Part shown: positions 26,188-34,964 of the stretch, piece by piece
Layout of the letters: each line of letters opens with the position of its first letter
How positions within the stretch are numbered: the first letter of the stretch is position 1
Assembly: GCA_002796995.1 (NCBI GenBank)
Contig: PEKW01000006.1
Location: 1 to 64,000, forward strand
Length of the DNA stretch: 64,000 nucleotides
DNA from: Rhizobium sp.
GTDB lineage: Bacteria > Pseudomonadota > Alphaproteobacteria > Rhizobiales > Rhizobiaceae
Reading direction: 5' to 3'
Notes under the pieces: generated by a model
What the model was told of the DNA's origin: nothing
The model's input: only the letters and a program-made list of their open reading frames with translations
Databases searched by the model: none
Program-made: the position numbers and the translations under genes

Positions 26188-27075
26188 ATGGAAGAACAGC
26201 TGCAGGAACTGCGAAGACTGGCATCGCGCGCCGAGAACCGGCGGACGGAAACCGGGATTCCGCGCATCGCCATGGTCCGGGGCGCCATTCCGGAACACGA
26301 GCTGACGGCGGTCTACGAGCCGATGGTCAACCTCGTCCTGCAGGGCGGCAAGACGATCACGGTGGGCGAGCGCAGCTTCCACTACAACCCCGCCACCTAT
26401 TTCGTCATGTCGGTCGATCTGCCGGCCGCCGGCGCGGTCCATGACTCGGCTTCCGGTGCGCCCTATCTTTCGGTGGCGCTGACGCTCGATCCCGGCCTCG
26501 TCGCCACCCTCCTGGCGGATCTGCCCAAACCTGCCGCAGGCGGGGTCCAGGATGGCGCCTTCTCGGTAGCCCCGGTCACGGGAGAGCTTCTCGATGCCTG
26601 GCTTCGCATGCTGCGGCTGATGGATCGTCCCGAGGACATCGCCGCCCTCGCCCCGGCCTATGAACGGGAGATCCTCTACCGCGTGCTGCAGGGACCACAT
26701 GGCTGGATGCTGCGCGACATGGCCAGCCCCGGCACGGCGCTGGCACGGATCGCCGTGACGATCCACTGGATCCGCCGGAACTTCGCCGAGCCGCTGAAGG
26801 TGGAGACATTGGCCGACATGGCCGCGCTCAGCGTTTCCGCCTTCCACCGCCATTTCAAGGCCGTCACGGCGCTGAGCCCGCTGCAATACCAGAAGCGCCT
26901 CAGGCTCCTGAAGGCGCGCTCCCTGCTCATCGCCGGCGAGGCCACCGCCACGTCTGTCGCCTACGGCGTCGGATACGAGAGCCCCAACCAGTTCAGCCGG
27001 GAATATGCCCGCCTCTTCGGCCTGCCGCCCTCACGCGACCTCGCCCGGATTTCAGCCGAACTCAGGCCGCGCTAG
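26188..27075 (+). CDS. AraC-family transcription regulator
   Basis: A 295-residue regulator. The N-terminal effector part (about 15-170) belongs to the AraC type-1 N-terminal family (LQGGKTITVGERSFHYNPAT, then YFVMSVDLPA). The C-terminal double helix-turn-helix spans about 190-285 (VETLADMAALSVSAFHRHFK, AVTALSPLQYQKRLRLLKAR, VAYGVGYESPNQFSREYARL). The start is the ATG at 26188, which gives the family's usual length; a longer frame upstream overlaps the divergent SDR gene and is rejected. It likely controls the SDR in response to a small molecule. It is convergent with selO, 28 bases apart. Confidence 0.9.
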   Translation: MEEQLQELRRLASRAENRRTETGIPRIAMVRGAIPEHELTAVYEPMVNLVLQGGKTITVGERSFHYNPATYFVMSVDLPAAGAVHDSASGAPYLSVALTLDPGLVATLLADLPKPAAGGVQDGAFSVAPVTGELLDAWLRMLRLMDRPEDIAALAPAYEREILYRVLQGPHGWMLRDMASPGTALARIAVTIHWIRRNFAEPLKVETLADMAALSVSAFHRHFKAVTALSPLQYQKRLRLLKARSLLIAGEATATSVAYGVGYESPNQFSREYARLFGLPPSRDLARISAELRPR

Positions 27076-27103
27076 ACACCCCGCCATTGTGGCAAAGGTG
27101 CCG

Positions 27104-28573
27104 TCACGTTCCGCAGAAGGTTCGCTCGACGCGTTCCTCGATCGCCGGCTTGTCCTGGTAGGCGGCAAATTCGGGGATCTCGGCATAGGGGTTCTGCAGC
27201 GCCGCATGCAGCCGCTCGAACACGGTGAAGTCGCCGCCAAGGCCGGCCTGGATGGCTTCCTCGACGCGGTGGTTGCGCGGGATGACGGCCGGATTGATGG
27301 CTTCCATCGCCGCCTGCCGCTCTTCAGGCGTCCGAGGATCGCTCTTGAGGCGAAGGCGCCAGCGCTGGAGCCAGTCGTCGACGCCGATCGGATCGGCGAA
27401 TTCGGCCGTGAGAACAGGATCGTCCGCACCGCCGGCGACCTTGCCGAGCGCGCGGAACGTCCGGGTGAAGTCCGCCTCGCCGTCCTGCATCAGCTTCAGC
27501 AGGCTGTTGATGAGGTCGAGGTCGGCCTCCGCCTCGCCTGCGAGGCCGAGCTTGGAGCGGAACAGGTCGAGCCAGCGCGACTGGAACAGCCGGCCGAATT
27601 CCGCCAGCGCGGCATTGGCCGCCTCGACGCTCTCCTCCTCGCTCGCCGCCATCAGCGGCAGCAGCGTCTCGGCAAAGCGCGCCAGGTTCCACTGGGCGAT
27701 CCCCGGCTGGTTGGCATAGGCATAACGCCCGCGCTGGTCGATCGAGGAGAACACCTTGCGCGGATCATATTCGTCGAGGAAGGCGCAGGGGCCGAAATCG
27801 ATCGTCTCGCCGGAGACCGCCATGTTGTCGGTGTTCATCACACCGTGGATGAAACCGACCGACAGCCAGCGGGCCACGAGATCCGCCTGGCGCGCCGCCA
27901 CCGCGTTGACGAGCGCCAGATAGGGCTGTTCCACGCCTTCCAGCTCCGGATAGTGGCGGGAAATGACGTGGTCGGCGAGCGCCCTGATCGCCTCCTCATC
28001 GCCGCGCACCGCGAAGAACTGGAAGGTGCCGATGCGGATATGGCTCGACGCCACGCGCGTCAGCACCGCGCCGGGCAGCTTCGTCTCGCGGTGCACCGCC
28101 TCGCCGGTCAGCACCGCGGCGAGCGCCCGGGTGGTCGGGATGCCCAACGCCTGCATGGCTTCGGAAACGAGATATTCGCGCAGCACCGGCCCGAGCGCCG
28201 CACGCCCGTCGCCATTGCGCGAAAAGGGTGTGACTCCTGCACCCTTGAGCTGGATGTCACGGCGCTTGCCGTCCCGGTCGACCACCTCACCCATCAGGAT
28301 CGCCCGCCCGTCGCCCAGCTGCGGCACGAAATTGCCGAACTGGTGGCCGGCATAGGCCATGGCGATCGCCGCCGCCCCTTCGGGCAGGCTGTTGCCGGAA
28401 AAGATCGCCGCCAGTTGTTCGTCGCTCGCCCCGGCGAAATCGAGGTTGAGTTCTTCGGCCAGCGTCTCGTTGAAGCGGATCAGCCGCGGCGCACGGGCGG
28501 CGGCCGGGCTGGCGGGGCGGTAGAACCGCTCCGGCAGACGCTGGTAACTGTTGTCGAATGCAAACACGGCCAT
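27104..28573 (-). CDS. selO: Protein adenylyltransferase SelO (YdiU/UPF0061)
   Basis: A 489-residue pseudokinase-fold enzyme that transfers AMP from ATP to Ser/Thr/Tyr of target proteins. Family landmarks: YAGHQFGNFVPQLGDGRA with nucleotide-binding QLGDGRA, RDIQLKGAGVTPFSRNGDGRA, SSHIRIGTFQFFA, WLSVGFIHGVMNTDNMAV (catalytic-loop HGVMNTDN), and IDFGPCAFLDEYDP with metal-binding DFG. The C-terminus carries a single Cys (RTFCGT), replacing the selenocysteine of animal forms. Length is standard. Redox-linked AMPylation has been shown for the E. coli and human proteins. No operon partner. Confidence 0.95.
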   Translation of the reverse strand: MAVFAFDNSYQRLPERFYRPASPAAARAPRLIRFNETLAEELNLDFAGASDEQLAAIFSGNSLPEGAAAIAMAYAGHQFGNFVPQLGDGRAILMGEVVDRDGKRRDIQLKGAGVTPFSRNGDGRAALGPVLREYLVSEAMQALGIPTTRALAAVLTGEAVHRETKLPGAVLTRVASSHIRIGTFQFFAVRGDEEAIRALADHVISRHYPELEGVEQPYLALVNAVAARQADLVARWLSVGFIHGVMNTDNMAVSGETIDFGPCAFLDEYDPRKVFSSIDQRGRYAYANQPGIAQWNLARFAETLLPLMAASEEESVEAANAALAEFGRLFQSRWLDLFRSKLGLAGEAEADLDLINSLLKLMQDGEADFTRTFRALGKVAGGADDPVLTAEFADPIGVDDWLQRWRLRLKSDPRTPEERQAAMEAINPAVIPRNHRVEEAIQAGLGGDFTVFERLHAALQNPYAEIPEFAAYQDKPAIEERVERTFCGT

Positions 28574-28889
28574 CGCTCCGGATTGTCGTTCGCCCGCCGA
28601 ACAGGCGGGTCTCCTGCCCTCAATATGGGGCCGGGCTTGGCGCGAGCAAGCGCAAAGCCCGCCAGAAGGCGGCGCAACGAAACGCCGGTGGGGAAAACCG
28701 GACCAAATTTGGGTGCATATCCGCCGCGCTATTGTCTCGGGGAATGCAGGCCTCTTAACGTATCGTCCGATCGGGATGTGCGCTTCGGGGTCACGGGGCG
28801 GCAGAGCCGCATTTTATTCGCTGCGGTTCCTGGCTCTCCCGAACGGGCGGCGCAAGGCCCGGCTGCTGATTTCGAGGGGAAGATCAGAC
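28574..28889 (+). other. 316-bp gap before the lipoprotein gene
   Basis: No gene is supported. This stretch contains the divergent promoter region between selO and the lipoprotein gene, but I can point to no clear operator or structured RNA. Confidence 0.4.
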
Positions 28890-29393
28890 ATGAAGTTTCG
28901 TTTTGCCGCCGTCGCGGCCCTTTCCGCCGCGCTGCTTGCCGGCTGCACCACCACCGAGGAAGCCAATACCGTCATCCAGTCGCGCTGGATCGGCCAGCCG
29001 GCCGAGCTGTTCTTCACCCAGTACGGCCCGCCGATCTCGGAATTCCCGATGGGCAGCGGCAACATCCTCTACACCTGGCGCGGCGGCGACAAGACCCGCT
29101 ACATCCCGCCGCAGTACTCGACGCCGGAACCGGTGCAGACCACGACGCGCACCGTGACCCGCGAGGCCAAGCCCGGCGTGACGGTGACCAAGACCACCAC
29201 GCTTGGCGGAGGCTATGCACCCCAGCCGCAGATGATCGCCCCGCCGCGTTACGAGGAGCTGTTCTGCGAGCTGCAGATCACCGCCGACCCGTCGGACCGA
29301 ATCGTCGCCATCCGCGCCACCAACGACACCGATGGCGAAGGCCTGAGCTTCTCGCGTTGCGCCGAAGTGCTGAACGCCCATCCGCAGAAATAG
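28890..29393 (+). CDS. Small outer/inner membrane lipoprotein
   Basis: A 167-residue predicted lipoprotein. The signal peptide ends in a lipobox LLAGC (Cys20 lipidated), then the mature part TTTEEANTVIQSRWIGQPAE. The central region is rich in Thr/Pro (TPEPVQTTTRTVTREAKPG). A pair of Cys residues in LFCELQI and SRCAEVL could form a disulphide. The start ATG at 28890 follows GAGGGGAAG. Family not recognised; resembles small rhizobial lipoproteins of unknown role. A strong terminator follows at 29420. Confidence 0.85.
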   Translation: MKFRFAAVAALSAALLAGCTTTEEANTVIQSRWIGQPAELFFTQYGPPISEFPMGSGNILYTWRGGDKTRYIPPQYSTPEPVQTTTRTVTREAKPGVTVTKTTTLGGGYAPQPQMIAPPRYEELFCELQITADPSDRIVAIRATNDTDGEGLSFSRCAEVLNAHPQK

Positions 29394-29419
29394 TCTCGGT
29401 CGAAAGGCATTGCGAATCA

Positions 29420-29449
29420 CCCTCCGCGCTCCGTGCGCGGAGGGTTTTC
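29420..29449 (+). terminator. Terminator after the lipoprotein gene
   Basis: CCCTCCGCGC-TCCGT-GCGCGGAGGG forms a 10-bp perfect stem followed by TTTT. Confidence 0.88.
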
Positions 29450-29494
29450 CTTTGTCCGTGACCGCCGCGTTTCCGGCAGGTCCGACGCCGCTTT

Positions 29495-29512
29495 GGGGAC
29501 AGCCCTGTCCCC
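29495..29512. repeat. Perfect 8-bp palindrome upstream of hupE
   Basis: GGGGACAG-CC-CTGTCCCC, a perfect inverted repeat 114 bases before hupE. It is similar in core (CTGTC/GACAG) to the hairpin at 11070-11087. Could be an operator or an RNA hairpin. Confidence 0.4.
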
Positions 29513-29625
29513 GGCTTTGCCGTAGACAGCGACAAAGCGCTTACGATAATCTTCGCCGTGCGATATAGCCGAAGGCCGGCGCGACTGATTTCCGGGCGCC
29601 GTGTCGACCAAATAGAGGGACAAGC

Positions 29626-30198
29626 ATGTTTAAACGCCTTTCGATCACCGCGGCCATTTTCGCCGCTGCCACCGCCCCCGCCTTTGCCCATCTGGATCCG
29701 GCCGAGCATGGCTCGCTGATGGCGGGTCTTTCCCATCCGCTCTCGGGCGCCGACCACATCCTGGCCATGGTGGCCGTCGGTCTCTGGGCCTCGCAGATCG
29801 GTGGACGCGCCCTTTTCGCCGTGCCGGCCGCCTTCGTCGGCACCATGGCGCTGGGCTTCCTGCTCGCCGTCTCCGGCATTGAAATCCCGTTCGTCGAGCC
29901 GGCCATCCTCGCCTCGGTCATCGGCCTCGGCCTTCTGGTCGCAACCGCCGCGCGCCTGCCGGTAGCAGCCTCTGCCGCCGTCGTCGGCCTCTTCGCCCTG
30001 TTCCACGGCCATGCCCATGGCGGCGAACTTGGTGCTGCCGGCGCGATCCAGTTCGGCCTTGGCTTCCTCGTCGCCACCGCTGCCCTTCATGCCGCCGGCG
30101 TCGGCCTCGGCATCGCGCTCGGCCGCATGGGTCCGCTCGTCACCCGCCTGCTCGGCGTGGTGACCGCAGTCGTCGGTGCGGCCCTCGTGCTCGGCTGA
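29626..30198 (+). CDS. hupE: HupE/UreJ family metal transporter
   Basis: A 190-residue membrane protein with an N-terminal signal sequence (AAIFAAATAPAFAH) and about six helices. It shows the HupE/UreJ signatures: HPLSGADHILAMVAVGLWA (first metal-binding His/Asp set, about 37-55) and LFALFHGHAHGGEL (about 120-133). The family imports nickel or cobalt. There is no urease, hydrogenase or cobalamin gene nearby, so which metal it serves is open. No cobalamin riboswitch was recognised upstream. The gene is monocistronic with a terminator right after it. Confidence 0.9.
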   Translation: MFKRLSITAAIFAAATAPAFAHLDPAEHGSLMAGLSHPLSGADHILAMVAVGLWASQIGGRALFAVPAAFVGTMALGFLLAVSGIEIPFVEPAILASVIGLGLLVATAARLPVAASAAVVGLFALFHGHAHGGELGAAGAIQFGLGFLVATAALHAAGVGLGIALGRMGPLVTRLLGVVTAVVGAALVLG

Positions 30199-30228
30199 TC
30201 CGACACAAATCGATTCGGGAAAAATGCG

Positions 30229-30256
30229 ATCGGCGGGTCTTCACCCGCCGATTTTC
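30229..30256 (+). terminator. Terminator after hupE
   Basis: ATCGGCGGGT-CTTC-ACCCGCCGAT, a perfect 10-bp stem with a stable tetraloop, then TTTTC. Confidence 0.9.
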
Positions 30257-30281
30257 TTTGTCCAACCGATCGGGGACAACG

Positions 30282-32510
30282 CTAAACGACCGACAACCGC
30301 GGCGTCATCCGGGCCCGCCCGGACAGAAGCACGCTAACATCCTGCTCTGTCATCGGCATGGCGAACAGGAAGCCCTGCAGCTCGTCGCAGCCGATGCGGG
30401 TCAGGAATTCGTTCTGCTCCTTGGTCTCGACGCCCTCGGCGGTGGTCTTCAGGCCCTTGGCCCGCGCCAGCTCGACGATCGCCTGGATGATCGCCTCGTC
30501 GCCACGATCCTTGCCCAGGCCGTCGATGAACATCTTGTCGATCTTGATATGGTCGACCTCGGTTTCGTGCAGGCGGCCGAAAGTCGAGAAGCCCGTGCCG
30601 AAATCGTCGAGCGCGATATGGATGCCGGCGGCCCGCAGAGCGCGGATATTGGCGGCACAGCTGTCGGAACTGTCCATCCACGCCGTCTCCGTCACTTCGA
30701 GCTCCAGCTTGTGCGGCGAAAGCCCGGTGGTGGCGAGGATGGCCATGACCTCGATGGCAAAGGCGCTGTCGCGCAGCTGCACGGCCGAGACGTTGACGGC
30801 GATATTGTCGATCGGCCAAAGCGCGGCGGCGCGGCAGGAGACTTCGAGCACCAGGCGTCCGAGCTCGCGGATCAGCCCGCACTCCTCGGCGATCGGCACG
30901 AAATAGACGGGCGAGATCAGTCCGCGGGTCGGATGCTGCCAGCGCACCAGCGCCTCGACGCTTCCCACCTGGCCGGTCCCGGCGAAATATTTCGGCTGGT
31001 AGAGCACCTGAAACTGGCCGGGATCGGCAAGCGCCTGGCGCAGGTCGCGCTCGATCTCCGCCCGCTCGCGCACCAGCGCGTCCATATGCTGGCCGAAGAT
31101 CGAATAGCAGCCGCGACCGCTCGCCTTGGCGCTGTAGAGCGCGACGTCCGCCTTGCGGGTCAGTTCGGCGCGTTCCGTCCCGTGCAATGGCGAGAGCGCC
31201 ACGCCGATCGAGATGCCGACGAACACGCTCTGGCCGTCGATATCGATCGCCTCGCCGACCGAGTGCACGATGGCCTCGCAGAGCGCCTCGATCGCGTCGA
31301 CCTGGTCATAGGGCACCAGAATGTTGAATTCGTCGCCCCCGACGCGGCAGAGCGGGGCGCTCGGCGGCAGGAGCCTGCTGATGCGCGCGCCGACCTCGCG
31401 GATGACGCTGTCGCCGGCGGGGTGGCCCAGCGTGTCGTTGATCGGCTTGAAGCGATCGAGATCGAGATAGAGGATGGCCACCTGCGGGGGCTTGCCGTCG
31501 GCCATCGACAGCGCCGCGTCCAGCCGCGCCTCGAAGGCGGCACGGTTGAGCAGGCCGGTCAGCGAATCATGGCTGGCGAGGTAGCGGATGCGCTCCTCTT
31601 GCTCGCGATTGGCCATGGCGCGGCGGTAGAGCATGCCGATGAAGATGCCGACGACGGTAACCAGGCAGAGAAGGATGATGACCAGAGCCGGGGCGATCGA
31701 CTGCAGGAAGGCCAGGCCCGGCCGGTACGGCTGCCAGACGACATAGCCGATGATGCCGCCGCTGTTCGTCACCAGCGGCAGGCTGGTCTTGTGGATCGCC
31801 GCCTCGTCCGACAGCGAGAAATGCATGTTGGCGAAATCATACTTGGTCTCGAGTTCCTTGAGGAACGGGCCGTCGAGATAGCGAATGGCGATATGGACGA
31901 ATTCCTCGCCCGGGACCTGTTCGATCTCGCCGCTGTCGCTGACGATCGGCTTGAGGCTGACGACCGCGGGCCGGCCGTTGAGGAAGCGGAAATCGGTGAC
32001 GCCGGGGCTGTCGATCCCCTCCTCTATGCCGATCGGCTCGCCCTTGCGCAGCGCCGCGTTCAATCGCCCCAGCATCGGCGCCGTGGTCGTCTCGATCGAG
32101 GCGTAGCTGTTCGTGTCCTTGGTTTCGCCGTCTGCGAAGGCATAGACGGGCTTGCCGTCCGGAGAGACGACATAGGCCGCGTCGTGGCCGAAATAGCTGT
32201 GCATCCACGCGCCGAGATTGGCGTCGATCCACTCCAGGCTTTCGGGTGTCCCGTGGCCGCGGGCATTGACCACCGCGTCGTCCCAGACCGTGGCGCTTTC
32301 CTGGTCATGGGCGAGCTGGTAGCGGAAGCGGCCGATCACGTGGCGCGCCATCTGCGTCTGACGCGCGGTCGATACGGCGTCGATCTTCCAGGTCGACCAT
32401 ACGAGGAAGGCGAAGGTTCCCGTCGCCAGGACCACCAGGCCCAGTATGGCGACCGCGACGACCTTCAGGATGGAAATATCGGCCGCGCGACGGAGTCCGG
32501 GAATCGCCAT
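30282..32510 (-). CDS. Membrane GGDEF-EAL protein with periplasmic CHASE4-like sensor
   Basis: A 742-residue cyclic di-GMP protein. A first helix (17-38) and a second (269-293) flank a periplasmic CHASE4-type sensor. Then comes a GGDEF domain (about 305-475) with intact GGDEF at 391-395 but no RxxD inhibitory site in front. The EAL domain (about 485-735) has EALVRW at 519-524, the metal/catalytic sets VTETAWM, DDFGTGFS, KIDKMFI and AEGVET, all intact. Both synthesis and breakdown are therefore possible. The start is the ATG at 32510; MNR at 32531 is an alternative. It stands alone. Confidence 0.92.
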   Translation of the reverse strand: MAIPGLRRAADISILKVVAVAILGLVVLATGTFAFLVWSTWKIDAVSTARQTQMARHVIGRFRYQLAHDQESATVWDDAVVNARGHGTPESLEWIDANLGAWMHSYFGHDAAYVVSPDGKPVYAFADGETKDTNSYASIETTTAPMLGRLNAALRKGEPIGIEEGIDSPGVTDFRFLNGRPAVVSLKPIVSDSGEIEQVPGEEFVHIAIRYLDGPFLKELETKYDFANMHFSLSDEAAIHKTSLPLVTNSGGIIGYVVWQPYRPGLAFLQSIAPALVIILLCLVTVVGIFIGMLYRRAMANREQEERIRYLASHDSLTGLLNRAAFEARLDAALSMADGKPPQVAILYLDLDRFKPINDTLGHPAGDSVIREVGARISRLLPPSAPLCRVGGDEFNILVPYDQVDAIEALCEAIVHSVGEAIDIDGQSVFVGISIGVALSPLHGTERAELTRKADVALYSAKASGRGCYSIFGQHMDALVRERAEIERDLRQALADPGQFQVLYQPKYFAGTGQVGSVEALVRWQHPTRGLISPVYFVPIAEECGLIRELGRLVLEVSCRAAALWPIDNIAVNVSAVQLRDSAFAIEVMAILATTGLSPHKLELEVTETAWMDSSDSCAANIRALRAAGIHIALDDFGTGFSTFGRLHETEVDHIKIDKMFIDGLGKDRGDEAIIQAIVELARAKGLKTTAEGVETKEQNEFLTRIGCDELQGFLFAMPMTEQDVSVLLSGRARMTPRLSVV

Positions 32511-32646
32511 GATATGTGAGCCTCTGTTCATATGCTCAACAAATGGCACATCCGCCTTAACGGCGCGCTTCGCGGTAAGGTTTGCGATCCGTTAACGCAG
32601 CGGCCCCGCTCAGTTATCCCTGAGGAATCGTCCCCGGGGGCCTCGG

Positions 32647-33111
32647 TCAGCCGCGGCCCCGATAGGTGGCGACGCCCTGTTCGGGCAGCCAGACACCCTC
32701 CGGCGGCGCGCCGGTCTGCCAGAAGACGTCGATCGGAATGCCGCCGCGCGGATACCAGTAGGCGCCGATTCTCAGCCATTTCGGATCGAGCAGCTCGACC
32801 AGCCGCTTGGCGATGTAGATCGAGCAATCCTCGTGGAAGGCGCCATGATTGCGGAAGGAAAACAGGAACAGTTTCAGCGACTTGGACTCGACGAGAAAAT
32901 CGCCCGGAATATAGTCGATGACGATGTGGGCGAAATCCGGCTGCCCGGTCATCGGGCAGAGCGAGGTGAATTCCGGCGCGGTGAAGCGCACGACATAGTC
33001 GGTGCCGGCATTGCCGTTCGGCACGCGCTCCAGCACGGCGCTCTCCGGGCTGGTCGGCGCTTCGACACTCTGGCCGAGCTGCGAGAGCCCGCTGACATCG
33101 GTCTTGCTCAT
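32647..33111 (-). CDS. queF: NADPH-dependent 7-cyano-7-deazaguanine reductase
   Basis: A 154-residue QueF of the short (type I) form, reducing preQ0 to preQ1 with NADPH in queuosine synthesis. The catalytic Cys lies in [20 protein letters not shown], followed by the NADPH/substrate motif [22 protein letters not shown] (ESKSLK). Both are canonical and the length is typical. Its ATG overlaps the stop of the upstream cation efflux gene by four bases (ATGA), so the two are translationally coupled in one operon, though no functional link is obvious. Confidence 0.96.
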   Translation of the reverse strand: MSKTDVSGLSQLGQSVEAPTSPESAVLERVPNGNAGTDYVVRFTAPEFTSLCPMTGQPDFAHIVIDYIPGDFLVESKSLKLFLFSFRNHGAFHEDCSIYIAKRLVELLDPKWLRIGAYWYPRGGIPIDVFWQTGAPPEGVWLPEQGVATYRGRG

Positions 33112-34037
33112 GATTTCTGCTCCTTGGCTCTTGCCCCGACACCGACCCTGACGCCATGCGCCGCCTCGCTCTCGGGTTCCACATGGATGGTCACGCGTCC
33201 GCCCGGAAGCACGGCCTTGACGGCGGCCTCCAGCCGGTCGCAGATCTGGTGCGCCTCGCGCACCGGCATGTCGCCGGGCACGACGAGGTCGAAGGCGACG
33301 AAGGTGACGGCACCGCCGCGGCGCGTGCGCAGATAGTGCACGTCGAGAGAGCCGGCCGAATTTTCGGCGATCGCCGACTTGATCGCCGCCTCTTCCTCCG
33401 GCTCGACCGCCTTGTCCATCAGGCCGGCGACCGAATGCGAGATGACCTTCCAGCCCTGGTAGATGATGTTGATGGCGACGAGGATGGCGAGAACCGGATC
33501 GAGGATCGCATAACCGGTGGCGACCACCAGAACCAGCCCGACGAAGACGCCAGCAGATGTGACCACGTCCGACATGATGTGGTGGCCGTCGGCCGAAAGC
33601 GCCGGGGAGCGGTGCGTCTTGCCGATGCGGATCAGGGCGCGCGCCCAAATGAGGTTGATGATGCCCGCAAGGCCGTTGATCGCAAGGCCCAGCACCGGCG
33701 CCTCGAGCACCTGCGGGTCGGAGAGCGCGCCCACCGCCTCGCGGATGATCAGCAGGGCCGCGACGACGATCAGCACGCCTTCCAGAACGGCGGACAGATA
33801 TTCCGCTTTGTGGTGGCCATAGGGGTGGTCGTCATCGGCCGGCTTCTGCGCATAGCGGATGACGAAATAGGCGACGAAGGCGGCGACCACGTTGACCGTC
33901 GATTCCAGCCCGTCGGACAGGAGCGCCACCGAGCCCGTCACCCACCAGGCGACGAGTTTCAGGCCCATGACCCCGAAGGCCAGCGGAATGCCCCAGAAGG
34001 CGAGGCGCGCGACGATGCCGTTGCCCTGTTCCGTCAT
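33108..34037 (-). CDS. Cation diffusion facilitator transporter
   Basis: A 309-residue CDF-family metal exporter with six predicted helices. Metal-site residues sit in [14 protein letters not shown] (helix 2) and [16 protein letters not shown] (HxxxD-type, helix 5). There is a cytosolic [12 protein letters not shown] loop and a C-terminal ferredoxin-like domain from about residue 210 ([28 protein letters not shown]). Zn, Fe or Mn could be the substrate. The start is the ATG at 34037; 20 codons of extra frame upstream lack support. It precedes and overlaps queF in one operon. Confidence 0.9.
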   Translation of the reverse strand: MTEQGNGIVARLAFWGIPLAFGVMGLKLVAWWVTGSVALLSDGLESTVNVVAAFVAYFVIRYAQKPADDDHPYGHHKAEYLSAVLEGVLIVVAALLIIREAVGALSDPQVLEAPVLGLAINGLAGIINLIWARALIRIGKTHRSPALSADGHHIMSDVVTSAGVFVGLVLVVATGYAILDPVLAILVAINIIYQGWKVISHSVAGLMDKAVEPEEEAAIKSAIAENSAGSLDVHYLRTRRGGAVTFVAFDLVVPGDMPVREAHQICDRLEAAVKAVLPGGRVTIHVEPESEAAHGVRVGVGARAKEQKS

Positions 34038-34210
34038 CACTTTTCTTGCCCTTGCAGATGCGAACGAATTGCAGAAATTCGCCCGTAGAAAACGCAAAAC
34101 CGCCCGCGTTCGATGCGCGGACGGTCGTTGGCCCCGGTATGGTCGAAGTCGATCCTCTTGTCAAAGGCCATGACGCCCGCGGTACGCAAAGAGGAACCAG
34201 AAGGGCCGTT

Positions 34211-34807
34211 CTAGCGCCCCTCGCCGGGCTCCAGGGCGTTGCGGAACAGCGAAACGAGGAAGGAGATGCGGACTTCCGCCGTCTCCGGCGCCTGCGAAAC
34301 CTGCACCACGAGATCGACGCCGAGCGCAATCATCGTCTCGGCCATCAGCGCGGCATCGTGCGGCCGAATGCGGCCGAGCGCCGCCCAGTCGAGCAGGTCT
34401 TTCTCCAGGTCCTTCTGGATGTCGGTCTTGCTGTCGGCAAGGTAGAAGATCCGCCGGAAGATCGTCTGGTTGCGCGCGATCAGCAGCGCATTGTCCGGAT
34501 CCTTGAGCGCCACCTCGGCTGCCAGCGCAAAGGGCGCGCGCAGGAAGGCTTCGACCGTCTCGGCCTCGCGCCGGCTGCGGCGCAGGTTCTCGGCCAGCGG
34601 CTGCATGATCTCGGCGACCAGCGCCTCGAACACCGCCTCCTTGTCGTGGAAATAATTGTAGAAGGAACCCGGAGCCAGACCGCTGCCCCGCACGATGTCT
34701 CTGACGGTGGCGGCGCCATAGCCGAGCTGCGACAGCACGGCCCTCGCCGATGCCAGCAGGGCATCGCGGTTCGCCTTCTTGTTCTGGTCACGCTTCGATT
34801 CGCTCAC
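34211..34807 (-). CDS. TetR-family repressor of the monooxygenase operon
   Basis: A 198-residue TetR regulator: helix-turn-helix at about 25-50 (AATVRDIVRGSGLAPGSFYN, YFHDKEAVFEAL) and a helical ligand domain. I take the GTG at 34807 as start. An ATG at 34894 falls inside a palindromic operator where the promoter itself should lie, and would add a non-helical tail that TetR proteins lack. The gene is divergent from the flavin monooxygenase operon, and two TGAC-N6-GTCA sites lie between. Likely repressor of both, released by a hydrophobic ketone or similar compound (inference). Confidence 0.85.
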   Translation of the reverse strand: MSESKRDQNKKANRDALLASARAVLSQLGYGAATVRDIVRGSGLAPGSFYNYFHDKEAVFEALVAEIMQPLAENLRRSRREAETVEAFLRAPFALAAEVALKDPDNALLIARNQTIFRRIFYLADSKTDIQKDLEKDLLDWAALGRIRPHDAALMAETMIALGVDLVVQVSQAPETAEVRISFLVSLFRNALEPGEGR

Positions 34808-34879
34808 CCCGGACTTTTCCCACAAACCCGGCCAGGCGTGAAGGGGAGCGCGGCGCGCGACAGCGCCGCAATCAAAAGA

Positions 34880-34918
34880 TGACGCCTGCGTCATTTAATA
34901 ATTGACACAGGCGTCAAT
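34880..34918. promoter_or_regulatory. Double TetR operator
   Basis: Two dyads lie seven to eight bases apart: TGACGC-CT-GCGTCA at 34880-34893 and ATTGAC-ACAGGC-GTCAAT at 34901-34918. They share the half site TGACGC/GCGTCA. They overlap probable -35 elements (TTGACA for the monooxygenase direction, TTGACG for the regulator direction). The position between the divergent genes fits a repressor site for both. Confidence 0.75.
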
Positions 34919-34964
34919 TTTATCGAACGTCAGTTCCAGGGAACACTTTGGGAGGAGGAAACCC

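Noticed and set aside
27005..29461. Open frame of 818 codons across selO and the lipoprotein gene
   Set aside because: Shadow; it crosses several real genes on both strands and matches nothing.
29450..29625. Cobalamin riboswitch before hupE
   Set aside because: No B12-box-like sequence was found; only a simple 8-bp palindrome.
30258..32519. Open frame of 753 codons opposite the GGDEF-EAL gene
   Set aside because: Shadow of the real gene, which has intact GGDEF and EAL motifs.
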